A stretch of DNA of 64,000 nucleotides from Thermococcus aggregans (GTDB taxonomy: Archaea > Methanobacteriota_B > Thermococci > Thermococcales > Thermococcaceae), in NCBI RefSeq assembly GCF_024022995.1, contig NZ_CP099582.1, forward strand, positions 558,001 through 622,000, given 5' to 3'. Under the pieces are notes generated by a model. The model worked only from the letters and a program-made list of their open reading frames with translations. It did no database searches and was not told the DNA's origin. A program made the position numbers and the translations under genes. Below are positions 47,852 through 56,968 of the stretch, piece after piece. Positions within the stretch are counted from its first letter, which is position 1; each line of letters opens with the position of its first letter.

Positions 47852-48005
47852 GAGATCCCCCCACTTTTAGTTTGACTTTTCTCTTTTTAAACATCGCCCT
47901 TCAGGGCTGGGTGCGATATTCGAAAGAATAGCAACTATCTAGAAAAGTGAAACGAAAGTATTTAAACACAAAAGCATTATATAAAAACGATGAGGGACAG
48001 TAAAT

Positions 48006-49289
48006 ATGAAACACACGGTAATAGTTAAACTCCAGCCCTCAAAGGAGCAAGAGAAAATCCTCTTCGAGTTAGCCCAACCCACGGCAGTAATCTGGAATAA
48101 AATCAACTATGAGAGGCTAAAACAACTCAAAAAATTCGGCAAAATAGACTTCGCAACAACAGAAAAACAAGCCTACCACACCTTCAAAAACTGGATTGGC
48201 GGTTCAACAGTCCAGCAGCTGGCGAGAAAAAACGCCGAAGCCTGGCAGAGCTTCTTCTCCCTAAACAAAAAGAAAAAATCGGGAGAGCTTCCAGAATGGT
48301 TCAAGCCAAACCTGCCAAAATTCATCAAGGAAAAGCATGAGAGAAAGCTCTTCATCATCCCCCTAAGGAATGACCAATACAAGATTGAAGGGAATATCAT
48401 CGAGTTAAGACGCCTTGGAAAGTTTGGAAGGCTAAGAATCCAGTTCAAGGGGAGAATACACTTGAGGGGTAAACAGGGAAGGCTGGAAATTGTTTACGAT
48501 GAAGTCAAGCGGAAATGGTATGCTCACGTCAGCTATACTGTTGGGGAAAGACTGGAGAGGGATTCTTGGATCAAACTCCCAAGAAAGCCCAAAGGAGACC
48601 TCACGGCTGGCATTGACTTGGGTGTAAACAATTTAATGGCCGTTTACGTGGAAAATGGAGAGAGTTTTCTCGTAAATGGGAGGCCGTTGAAGAGCATTGC
48701 CTTTTACTGGCAAAAGAGAATTGCAGAATACCAGTCAAAACTCAACAAGTCTGGATGTAAAACGAGCAGAAAACTCAGGAAAATGCACGAGAAGGCTAAA
48801 TTACAAGCGAGGCATTACATCAACACTGCAGTCAGGCAGACCGTTAGAAGGCTTTACGAGTTAGGGGTTGGCAAGATTGTGGTTGGATATCCTAAGGATA
48901 TTGCAAGAGAGTCTAACAAGGGCAGAAAGCAGAATTTTATCCTCTCTCACGTCTGGCATTTTAACTACGTTATCAAACGCTTGACGGAAGTTGCCGAAGA
49001 GTGTGGTATTCAAGTATTGCTTGTTGATGAAGCCTTTACCTCTCAAACTTGCCCTCTCTGTGGTCAGCGGCATGCTAATGGGAGACTCTTTAGGGGTTTA
49101 TTCAAGTGCCGTAGAGAGGGCGTTGTAATGAATGCCAACTTGGTTGGTGCTTTCAACATTTTAAAGAAGGTAGTAAAAACGATAACCCCGAGCCTCCCCG
49201 CTTTAGCGGGAGGTAGGGGTAACTGGCCGAAGACCCGGCCAGAGGGGTTCCCGACCCCTCAAACCTCCCTGCCAATGGCGGGGGGTTAA
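48006..49289 (+). CDS. tnpB: TnpB (RNA-guided nuclease family), possibly catalytically impaired
   Basis: A 427-residue IS605 OrfB/TnpB. The RuvC domain shows D204 in AGIDLGVNNLMAVYV. The usual EDL glutamate position reads VVGYPKDIARE, where E302 may serve as a displaced glutamate. The final RuvC motif reads VMNANLVGAFNIL with N378, where the family normally has Asp (NAD...). The zinc-binding-type segment is CPLCGQRH...FKCRREG. GAC to AAC would remove the third metal ligand, so cleavage may be lost. The C-terminal 30 residues are Pro/Gly-rich because the reading frame runs into the right-end hairpins. TATA-like ATTATATAAAAAC lies at about 47975-47988. Confidence 0.9.
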   Translation: MKHTVIVKLQPSKEQEKILFELAQPTAVIWNKINYERLKQLKKFGKIDFATTEKQAYHTFKNWIGGSTVQQLARKNAEAWQSFFSLNKKKKSGELPEWFKPNLPKFIKEKHERKLFIIPLRNDQYKIEGNIIELRRLGKFGRLRIQFKGRIHLRGKQGRLEIVYDEVKRKWYAHVSYTVGERLERDSWIKLPRKPKGDLTAGIDLGVNNLMAVYVENGESFLVNGRPLKSIAFYWQKRIAEYQSKLNKSGCKTSRKLRKMHEKAKLQARHYINTAVRQTVRRLYELGVGKIVVGYPKDIARESNKGRKQNFILSHVWHFNYVIKRLTEVAEECGIQVLLVDEAFTSQTCPLCGQRHANGRLFRGLFKCRREGVVMNANLVGAFNILKKVVKTITPSLPALAGGRGNWPKTRPEGFPTPQTSLPMAGG

Positions 49290-49312
49290 CCCTCCAAGGC
49301 GGGAAGGAAGTC
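49188..49312 (+). ncRNA. Right-end hairpins / putative omega (re)RNA of TnpB
   Basis: Successive GC-rich inverted repeats overlap the end of tnpB and continue past it: CTCCCCGCTTTAGCGGGAG-like (about 49194-49212), CTGGCCG/CCCGGCCAG (about 49221-49241), AGGGGT/ACCCCT (about 49242-49259), and CCTCC/GGGGG (about 49264-49287). In related elements the 3' end of the tnpB transcript forms the guide scaffold and its end reads the flanking DNA. Boundaries and processing are inferred. Confidence 0.6.
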
Positions 49313-49361
49313 AGACTCAACTTTAAATAATTTACTTGATTATTTGTCAATGGTGTGAAAG

Positions 49362-49649
49362 ATGAAGATAAAAGAACTTTTAGAATTGGTTGATGAAGCA
49401 ATAGCAAATGTAAAGATAGCTATAGTCAGTAGCAAGCAGAGGATTTTTGAGAGCCCGCACACTTCGTGGGAGTTCACCAAGAGGTCTCTTGAGCTGGAGG
49501 ATGAGCTTAATAGGTTGAACAAAATACGGGAGTATTTATCATCACTTGAGCCGGAGGAAGATGCTGGGAAAAGGTTTTCAAAAGAAGAACTGAAGGAGTT
49601 ACTGGAATACCTGACACTTTTAAAGGAGATGAGGGCCCATGAATTTTAA
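49362..49649 (+). CDS. Uncharacterised helical protein upstream of MazG-YbaK fusion
   Basis: A 95-residue, largely helical protein starting MKIKELLELVDEAIANVKIA. A conserved-looking SSKQRIFESPHTSWEF loop sits in the middle. No family recognised. TATA-like CTTTAAATAATT lies at 49321-49332, just outside the IS right end, so it has its own promoter. Its last 11 bases overlap the start of the MazG-YbaK gene, implying coupling. Confidence 0.6.
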   Translation: MKIKELLELVDEAIANVKIAIVSSKQRIFESPHTSWEFTKRSLELEDELNRLNKIREYLSSLEPEEDAGKRFSKEELKELLEYLTLLKEMRAHEF

Positions 49650-50391
49650 AGAAATAGAAAAGAAAGTAGTCCAATTTAGGGATGAACGTTTTTGGGGAAA
49701 ATATCATACTCCAAAAAATCTTGCGATTTCACTGGCTGTTGAAGTTGGAGAGCTTTTGGAACACTTTCAATGGGATACTAACGAGGAGATACTTCAAAGC
49801 ATCAAAGACCCGAAGAAGAAAGAAGAAATTGCAGATGAGATTGCTGACGTAATAATATATCTCACTCTTCTGGCGCATGAACTCGGTATTGACCTCGATG
49901 AAGCCCTAACAAGGAAGTTGAAGAAGAATGAGGAGAAGTATCCTGCGAAGGTGGTAAGAGTGGAGGAGATTGTTAAGGAGCTGGGAGGAGAGATTATAGA
50001 TGCCAAAGGAGAAGTAAAAAGCGTAAGCCAAGTTGTTGAACTCTTGGGTGTTAAGCCCGAGAACATAATCAAATCTCTGGTTTTCATTGTAAACGAGAGC
50101 GAGCCTCTCTTGGTCATAGTTGATGGGAAATCAAAGGCAAGCTTGGAGAAGCTGAAAAACATTTTTGGAAACGTCAGAATGGCGAAACCAAAGGAAGTGG
50201 AAGAGATAACCGGTTATAAGATTGGAGAAGTTCCCCCGGTGGGAATTCCAATAAAGACAGTTGTGGATAAGAAGGTTCTTGAAAAAGAATTCGTAATTGG
50301 CGGAGGAGGAAGCATAACTAGGCTGAGCAAGTTAAGTCCGAGGAAAATCGTAGAATTCCAGAAGGCTGAGGTTTTAGATGTGAGCGAATAG
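49639..50391 (+). CDS. MazG-like pyrophosphohydrolase fused to YbaK/ProX-type editing domain
   Basis: A 250-residue two-domain protein. Residues 1-105 form a MazG-like all-helical NTP pyrophosphatase domain: EVGELLEHFQWDTNEE and EEIADEIADVIIYLTLLAHE with the ExxE and ExxD metal motifs, then KNEEKYP. Residues about 115-248 form a YbaK/aminoacyl-tRNA deacylase domain: VVELLGVKPENIIKSLVFIV, DGKSKASLEKLKNIFGNVRM, and GYKIGEVPPVGIPIKTVVDK. The stop at 50391 overlaps the convergent HIT gene. Both domains clean up wrong molecules (nucleotides, aminoacyl-tRNA); a joint function is inference. GAGATGAGGG precedes the ATG. Confidence 0.85.
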   Translation: MNFKEIEKKVVQFRDERFWGKYHTPKNLAISLAVEVGELLEHFQWDTNEEILQSIKDPKKKEEIADEIADVIIYLTLLAHELGIDLDEALTRKLKKNEEKYPAKVVRVEEIVKELGGEIIDAKGEVKSVSQVVELLGVKPENIIKSLVFIVNESEPLLVIVDGKSKASLEKLKNIFGNVRMAKPKEVEEITGYKIGEVPPVGIPIKTVVDKKVLEKEFVIGGGGSITRLSKLSPRKIVEFQKAEVLDVSE

Positions 50392-50826
50392 TTTTCTCAA
50401 CTTCTCTTTTTCTTGAGATGTGAGGCGGTTTCTAACCCATTTTTCTTTTAGGTTCAAATTTTCATCCTCAACGTTCAAAACAGCTTTTCTTATCCCTCCT
50501 CTCGGAAAGTTGGTATCCCCTCTATACCTAGGGATCACGTGAATATGGAGATGGCTCACCGTTTGGCCTGCTGCTTCTCCGAGGTTTGCTCCCACGTTAA
50601 ACCCATCTGGTTTCAGAGCCTCCTCCAGCTTGTTGATTGCCAGCTCTACTCCTTTCATTATGGCTAGTTTTTCATCTTCTTTAAGTTCCTTTGGGCTTTC
50701 AACATGCCTTTTTGGAACTACAAGAAGATGCCCCTTGCTTGCGGGATAAGAATCTATGAGTATTCTAATGTATTCGTTTTCGTAGAGCAGAGCATCTTCA
50801 GGTGGATTGCAGAATGGACAGTCCAT
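50374..50826 (-). CDS. HIT-family nucleotide hydrolase/transferase
   Basis: A 150-residue histidine-triad protein. The catalytic motif HLHIHVIPR is intact and CPFC at the N-terminus may bind zinc as in Fhit-like and Ap4A-type members. The segment GHLLVVPKRHVESP is also conserved. Probably acts on dinucleoside polyphosphates or nucleoside phosphoramidates. AGGTGAAAAC precedes the ATG. It overlaps the 3' end of the MazG-YbaK gene by 18 bases. Confidence 0.88.
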   Translation of the reverse strand: MDCPFCNPPEDALLYENEYIRILIDSYPASKGHLLVVPKRHVESPKELKEDEKLAIMKGVELAINKLEEALKPDGFNVGANLGEAAGQTVSHLHIHVIPRYRGDTNFPRGGIRKAVLNVEDENLNLKEKWVRNRLTSQEKEKLRKLFAHI

Positions 50827-50838
50827 GTTTTCACCTCT

Positions 50839-50848
50839 AATGTTATAA
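50839..50848 (+). promoter_or_regulatory. Candidate promoter of the C/D box sRNA
   Basis: AATGTTATAAGG lies about 25 bases before the start of the C/D box sRNA at about 50871, on the same strand, the expected distance from TATA to transcription start. Confidence 0.45.
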
Positions 50849-50870
50849 GGGGAAAAGAATTAAAAACTTT

Positions 50871-50928
50871 GGCAGATGATGAGCTTGGCCGCTTCCGAGT
50901 GGTGAGGATAAATCTCGGTGCTGATGCC
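50871..50928 (+). ncRNA. C/D box sRNA (2'-O-methylation guide)
   Basis: Box order and spacing are exact: C box ATGATGA (50876-50882), guide GCTTGGCCGCTT (12 bases), D' box CCGA (50895-50898, one change from CTGA), linker GTG, C' box GTGAGGA (50902-50908), guide TAAATCTCGGTG (12 bases), D box CTGA (50921-50924). The flanks GGCA and TGCC close a terminal stem. By the N+5 rule predicted targets are AAGC[G]GCCAAGC and CACC[G]AGAUUUA. It lies between hit and glgA, opposite strand to both, and overlaps the last codon of glgA. C' box and linker equal those of the sRNA at 10661. Confidence 0.9.
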
Positions 50929-52295
50929 TATCTGAGGAAATCAACTGCTTTGTCTATGTCGTTTTTGTATGCCCTCATGTATCTCCTGCAGGCTTTTTCC
51001 CACGTGAACTCAGCTGTTCTCCTCTTTCCATTCTGGCGCATTTTTTCTATTAGCTGCGGATTTTCTTCCTTGAGCTTAGCCATTCTTAAGAATGCTTGCA
51101 CGAGAGCGCTTGGGTCTCTTGGGGGAACTAGCAGGCCTGTGGCGTTTTCTTCGTCTTCATCTAAGCTTATTATGGTGTCTTTTATTCCACCCACGGCTGA
51201 TCCTATGGGGATTGCCCCCAAGCACATGGCCTCCATCTGGACTAATCCGAAGGGCTCAAAGTACGATGGCACTACCACAAAGTCAACACTGCCGTAGAGC
51301 TCCCTTGTGAATTCTCTTTTCAACATTTCAGTCATTACCTTGACGTTTTCTGGGTATTTCGTTGCTAAGGATTGAGCCCAGCTTTCGAGTTCTGGGTCTC
51401 CTTTTCCGATTATTAAAAAGCGCATTTTTGAAAACTCGGACGGATAGCTTTGCGCAAGAAGTTCGATTGCTCTTAAGAGCGTATCAATCCCTTTTTGTCC
51501 TCTATCAAACCTTCCAATAAACATGAACGTGGTTCCATCACTTAACCCTAAGCTTTCTAGGATCTTTCTTCTTCTCTCTTCCCTTGGCAAGTCTCTGTTT
51601 TCCAGCAGTTCCTCGTTCCAGAAGTCGCGTGCTATTCCGTTATAAATGTGGGTAGCTTTTCCTTCAAAGTTTTTGTAGAAGTTCCATTCTTCCCAGAGAT
51701 AGCTTTTGCTTACGGTTGTTACAACATCTGCTATATAAGCTCCCACGTATTCTGGATCTATATCAGTGTAGGGAGCCAATTCGCTAAGATGGGATTCGTG
51801 GAAATAGTAAGCTGGAACCTTTGATTTGTTGAGTCTGTGGATCGTAAATACCGCAGGAATCTGGAAGTACTTTTTAATCAATGCCCCAGCAAAGACGGTG
51901 TGCCAGTCGTGGAAATGCAACACATCTGGTTTTCCTTCCTTTTCTATCAAAAAGTTCAACAGACCAACGCTTGCTTTTCCAAACTGCACGGCTTTGCTGA
52001 GTATTCCCTCCCATCCTGGGCCATAAACGTCCTTGTTGTCAAGTAAGCTGCTACTTAGGGCAAATACCCTAACTCCGTTTTGAATTCTTTCGTATACACT
52101 CACCTTTTCTTTACCGCCATAAACCTTAATTTCAAGCTCGAGGAGTTTTTTTCCTTCAATATGGCCATGAGAGGGTGTAAAAACCCAGACCTCGTTGCCA
52201 AGCTTTGCTAAAGTTTCGGCAATACTGGTGAGAGCTTCCGCAAGTCCTCCAACCTTTACTGGCAAATACTCAAAGCCAAGCATTAGTATTTTCAT
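50928..52295 (-). CDS. glgA: Glycogen synthase (GT5)
   Basis: Extends alpha-1,4-glucan from NDP- or ADP-glucose for storage. The 455-residue GT-B enzyme begins MKILMLGFEYLPVKVGGLAEAL, with the KVGG-type glycine loop binding the donor. The C-terminal domain has FIGRFDRGQKGIDTLLRAIE and the retaining-GT motif VVPSYFEPFGLVQMEAMCLG. It is the size of the Pyrococcus enzymes. It follows the TrmBL1-type regulator on the same strand by 32 bases, so the two are probably co-transcribed and sugar-regulated together. Confidence 0.94.
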   Translation of the reverse strand: MKILMLGFEYLPVKVGGLAEALTSIAETLAKLGNEVWVFTPSHGHIEGKKLLELEIKVYGGKEKVSVYERIQNGVRVFALSSSLLDNKDVYGPGWEGILSKAVQFGKASVGLLNFLIEKEGKPDVLHFHDWHTVFAGALIKKYFQIPAVFTIHRLNKSKVPAYYFHESHLSELAPYTDIDPEYVGAYIADVVTTVSKSYLWEEWNFYKNFEGKATHIYNGIARDFWNEELLENRDLPREERRRKILESLGLSDGTTFMFIGRFDRGQKGIDTLLRAIELLAQSYPSEFSKMRFLIIGKGDPELESWAQSLATKYPENVKVMTEMLKREFTRELYGSVDFVVVPSYFEPFGLVQMEAMCLGAIPIGSAVGGIKDTIISLDEDEENATGLLVPPRDPSALVQAFLRMAKLKEENPQLIEKMRQNGKRRTAEFTWEKACRRYMRAYKNDIDKAVDFLR

Positions 52296-52327
52296 ACCGT
52301 TTCCCCCATTTTAATCTAATTTAATCT

Positions 52328-53353
52328 TTAATCCAACAAAATGAATTTCTCCCCTTCGATGTCTTCAAAGTAACTTCCCAGTCCACCCACTTTCCATTCT
52401 TTCCCTTTCTCGTCTTTAAGCGTTATGTTGGCCGTCAGCGATGTGTACTCGTAATTAACAACTTGGCCTTTTAGCGTTGCCTCTTCTCTTGTATCTACGA
52501 AGTGGCCTATAACCTCTATCGTTCTTGGCAGCCCTGCTTGTTTGAGAATCGTTATAAGGGTTCTTATGTTGGCTATTTCAAAGGGTTTCTTGAGCTTCTC
52601 GTATTCAACAGGTTTTATGACCTCGCTGTTGTCAAAGTACATTGTGTAGAACCAATGCATGTAGTTCTGGATTAACTTTGGAGATTTGCCCCAGAAGGAG
52701 TAGAACTTCTCTTTTCTCTTGTCTTTTGGAAGTGCTCCGAAAAAGAGTGCGTAATCTACGTCTCCTATAACCCAGGTTGCCATTAACCACGGAGCTCCTC
52801 CGTTTTTAGCTAAAATCACGTTTTCTTTGCTAAGCCAGTCGGGAATTTCTTCAAAGTTGCTTACAATTACGAATATGGCATCTCGTCTCTTTTTGATATC
52901 GTCTTTAAGCAACCTTAGAAACTCAAAAGGAGCATTTATTAAGACTTCTCTCCTTGCACTTCTTATTATATACCTTGCTCTCTCTAAAGTGTTCTCGAAT
53001 CCATGGATAGTCCAGATTTCTGGTATGTCTTCTCCATGTACGGACTTGTAAAGTTCAAGAAGGGCATTTTTTACGGATTCTATATCATTTAGGAGCTCTT
53101 CCTCAAGCCTTTTGAAAACTATCTCTGGATTTACTGGTTTATACATTCTTGGGGTTCCGTGCATAATGTCCACGAACCCTTTTCTGTGGAGAGAGCTTAG
53201 GACATCGTATATTCTGGTATGAGGAATTCCACTTTCTTTTGTAAGGTCTGTTGCTTTGCTTGTTCCGAGTTTTAGAAGAGTAATGTATGCCAAACTTTCA
53301 TATTTTGTTAAACCAAGCTTTTGGAGCATTTTAATTATCTCTTCTTCTCTCAT
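52328..53353 (-). CDS. trmBL1: TrmBL1/Tgr-type sugar-sensing transcription regulator
   Basis: A 341-residue TrmB-family regulator. The N-terminal winged helix is LQKLGLTKYESLAYITLLKL with GIPHTRIYDVLSSLHRKGFV; then comes a coiled-coil dimer segment and a C-terminal effector domain (about 110-341). In Thermococcales TrmBL1/Tgr binds TATCAC-N5-GTGATA, represses sugar uptake and glycolysis genes and activates gluconeogenesis, with maltotriose-type sugars as effector. Position next to the maltodextrin genes supports this. Start at 53353 follows GGGAGGAG; the longer frame by five codons overlaps that site. Confidence 0.88.
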   Translation of the reverse strand: MREEEIIKMLQKLGLTKYESLAYITLLKLGTSKATDLTKESGIPHTRIYDVLSSLHRKGFVDIMHGTPRMYKPVNPEIVFKRLEEELLNDIESVKNALLELYKSVHGEDIPEIWTIHGFENTLERARYIIRSARREVLINAPFEFLRLLKDDIKKRRDAIFVIVSNFEEIPDWLSKENVILAKNGGAPWLMATWVIGDVDYALFFGALPKDKRKEKFYSFWGKSPKLIQNYMHWFYTMYFDNSEVIKPVEYEKLKKPFEIANIRTLITILKQAGLPRTIEVIGHFVDTREEATLKGQVVNYEYTSLTANITLKDEKGKEWKVGGLGSYFEDIEGEKFILLD

Positions 53354-53437
53354 TGTTTCTCCTCCCAAAGAATTTTTATATTCACTTCCAATAATTTAAA
53401 CATCGGTGGTGATACTCAATCATTAGAGGTGTTTAAT

Positions 53438-55420
53438 ATGTATAAAATTTTCGGATTTAAAGAGGACGATTACTTCGGGAAGGTTGGAATCATAGAGTTT
53501 TCCATACCGAAAGCGGGTTCTTATGCTTACCTTTTGGGAAATTTTAACGCATTCAATGAAGGAAGCTTTAGAATGAAAGAAAAAGGAGATAGGTGGCACA
53601 TAACAGTTGCACTTCCGGAAGGAATTTGGTATTATGCTTTTTCAGTTGATGGCAAGCAGATACTCGACCCAGAAAATAAGGAAAAGACGTACTTTCGAAG
53701 ATTATCTTACAAAGCCGAAAGAGAAGCCAGCGTTGCAAAAATTTTCTCAGGGGAAGAAATTTATCATTATCCTTGTCTCACTCATTTGTATTCTATTGGT
53801 GATTACACTTATATACGCCTTAGAGCGCTTAGAGGAGTAGTCAAAAAGGCTTTTCTAATTGAAGAAAAGAACTGGGAAATGAGAAAAAAAGCTAGCGATG
53901 AGCTTTTTGATTACTTCGAGGTAAGGCTTCCAAAAAAAGAGAGCCTGAACTATTACTTTAGGGTGCAAACAGTAAGCGGGACAATAGAGTATGGGGACTT
54001 TGATGTCAATATAGAAGAGCATGAGAAAAAATACAAAATACCATCGTGGATTTTAACCAGGGTCTTCTATCAGATAATGCCTGACAGGTTCTTCAATGGA
54101 AACCCAGAAAACGACCAAACAGATCCAATAGATCTTAAAAATTCTCATCACTATGGGGGAGACTTGGAGGGAATAATTCAAAAAATTGATTATCTAACCG
54201 AGCTGGGAATAAACAGCATTTATTTAACCCCCATCTTTGAGTCAATGACGTATCACGGATACGATGTGGTGGATTATTACCATGTTGCTCGGAAATTTGG
54301 GGGAGACAAGGCTTTTGAAGAATTAACAAGAGAACTGCACAAAAGGGATATAAAACTCATTCTTGATGGAGTATTTCACCATACAAGCTTTTTCCACCCT
54401 TATTTTCAGAATGTAGTGAAAAACGGAGAAAACAGTGAGTACAAAGACTTTTACCGCATAACCGGATTTCCAGTTGTTACAAAGGAGTTTCTCGACATTC
54501 TAGCCTCGGAACTTCCTTGGGATGAAAAGTATAAGCGACTTAAATCAATTAAACGGAACTACGAAAGCTTTTATTCCGTATGGTTAATGCCCCGTTTAAA
54601 CCACGACAACAAAAAAGTGAGAGAATTCATTAGGGATGTCATGGAGTACTGGATTAAAAAAGGAGCCGACGGCTGGAGATTGGATGTTGCACACGGTGTC
54701 CCGCCGGAGGTATGGGAGGACGTTAGAGAAAAATTGCCTGGCGATGTCTATTTAGTTGGGGAAGTAATGGACGATGCAAGATTGTGGATATTCAACAAGT
54801 TCCACGGGACTATGAACTATCCCCTGTACGAAGCGATCTTAAGGTTCTTTGTCGAGAAAGAAATTGATGCAAGAGAATTCCTTAATTGGCTTGAGCTTTT
54901 AAGCGCCTACTACGGCCCTGTGGAGTATGTGATGTACAACTTTTTAGATAACCACGACGTGGACAGAATGCTTAGTTTACTGAAGAACAAGAGAAAATAC
55001 CTTTGCGCATTGGTTTTTCTTTTTACGTATAGGGGAATCCCAGCCATTTACTACGGGGATGAAATTGGAATGGAAAATGCGGATGCCCCTTTTATGGAGC
55101 GTTCAAGAGCGCCTATGGAGTGGGATATGGAGAAGTGGGATATGGACATCTTTTATTCCGTTAAAAAGCTAATAAAACTCAGGAAGACTAGCAAAGCGCT
55201 GCAGATAGGAGCATTTGTGCCCTTAGAGTTTAGAGGGGGATTGTTGTTATACAGGAGAGAGCTAAATGGGGAAAGGATTTTAGTGGGAATCAACTATTCA
55301 AGGCACGAGGAGCACTTGCCTTTGCTTAGTTCCTTCGAAATATTGTTTCAGAGTGGCTCATTTGATAAAGCAACCAACAAGCTAGGGCCGTATTCCAGTA
55401 TTGTTATTAAAGAGCTGTGA
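53438..55420 (+). CDS. GH13 cyclomaltodextrinase/neopullulanase-type enzyme
   Basis: A 660-residue intracellular GH13 hydrolase without signal peptide. It splits imported maltodextrins and cyclodextrins. N-terminal domain (about 1-200) includes a CBM48/CBM34-like beta-sandwich (SYAYLLGNFNAFNEGSFRMK). The barrel carries the catalytic nucleophile D416 (DGWRLDVAH), acid/base E442 (YLVGEVMDD) and D507 (FLDNHDVDRM). It resembles the TK1770 and PF1939 products. Start 53438 follows GAGGTG; the open frame upstream overlaps the trmBL1 start region and is spurious. T-rich sequence at 55449-55465 likely ends the transcript. Confidence 0.92.
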   Translation: MYKIFGFKEDDYFGKVGIIEFSIPKAGSYAYLLGNFNAFNEGSFRMKEKGDRWHITVALPEGIWYYAFSVDGKQILDPENKEKTYFRRLSYKAEREASVAKIFSGEEIYHYPCLTHLYSIGDYTYIRLRALRGVVKKAFLIEEKNWEMRKKASDELFDYFEVRLPKKESLNYYFRVQTVSGTIEYGDFDVNIEEHEKKYKIPSWILTRVFYQIMPDRFFNGNPENDQTDPIDLKNSHHYGGDLEGIIQKIDYLTELGINSIYLTPIFESMTYHGYDVVDYYHVARKFGGDKAFEELTRELHKRDIKLILDGVFHHTSFFHPYFQNVVKNGENSEYKDFYRITGFPVVTKEFLDILASELPWDEKYKRLKSIKRNYESFYSVWLMPRLNHDNKKVREFIRDVMEYWIKKGADGWRLDVAHGVPPEVWEDVREKLPGDVYLVGEVMDDARLWIFNKFHGTMNYPLYEAILRFFVEKEIDAREFLNWLELLSAYYGPVEYVMYNFLDNHDVDRMLSLLKNKRKYLCALVFLFTYRGIPAIYYGDEIGMENADAPFMERSRAPMEWDMEKWDMDIFYSVKKLIKLRKTSKALQIGAFVPLEFRGGLLLYRRELNGERILVGINYSRHEEHLPLLSSFEILFQSGSFDKATNKLGPYSSIVIKEL

Positions 55421-55447
55421 GTTGTTATCCAGCTAAAGCTCTTGTGA

Positions 55448-55466
55448 TGTTTTTAGTTTTTTTACT
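55448..55466 (+). terminator. T-rich terminator after GH13 gene
   Basis: GATGTTTTTAGTTTTTTTAC contains runs of five and seven T without a strong hairpin, the usual archaeal termination signal. It separates the GH13 gene from the malE operon. Confidence 0.5.
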
Positions 55467-55528
55467 CATCTATTTGACATTGCTGTTCTTTTTAATGCAT
55501 TTGTCAATTCTTGGACAATAAAGCGTAA

Positions 55529-55553
55529 GGTATATATATCACTGAGGATGATA
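55529..55553 (+). promoter_or_regulatory. malE promoter with Thermococcales glycolytic motif
   Basis: TATA element GGTATATATAT (55529-55539) runs straight into TATCAC-TGAGG-ATGATA (55537-55553). This matches the TrmBL1/Tgr site TATCAC-N5-GTGATA at 11 of 12 positions (A for G). Sites downstream of TATA block transcription, so the operon should be off without sugar and on with maltodextrins. The regulator gene lies 2.2 kb upstream. Confidence 0.82.
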
Positions 55554-55581
55554 CTAAGCTTGAAATATCCAACTGAGGTGA

Positions 55582-56919
<1,338 letters not shown>

Positions 56920-56968
56920 TGTATTATCTTTTCTTTCTTCTATTTTCAGATTCTTGGGAGGTGAGTAA

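Larger units (their letters stand above)
47893..49318 (+). mobile_element. TnpB-only IS605/IS1341-type element
   Basis: Left-end hairpin GCCCTTCAGGGC (about 47896-47907) and a GC-rich right end with several hairpins frame a single tnpB gene. There is no tnpA, so the element cannot move on its own. The ends are my estimate from the GC-rich hairpins against AT-rich surroundings. The insertion lies between a membrane-protein gene and a hypothetical gene and does not interrupt a recognisable ORF. Confidence 0.75.

Noticed and set aside
49100-49130. Missing fourth cysteine in the TnpB zinc-binding region (KCRREG)
   Set aside because: I cannot exclude that archaeal relatives share this form, so it is not evidence of inactivation by itself.
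53321-53437. Upstream extension of the GH13 gene by 39 codons
   Set aside because: It overlaps the regulator start and the promoter; the ATG at 53438 has GAGGTG and matches the family N-terminus.
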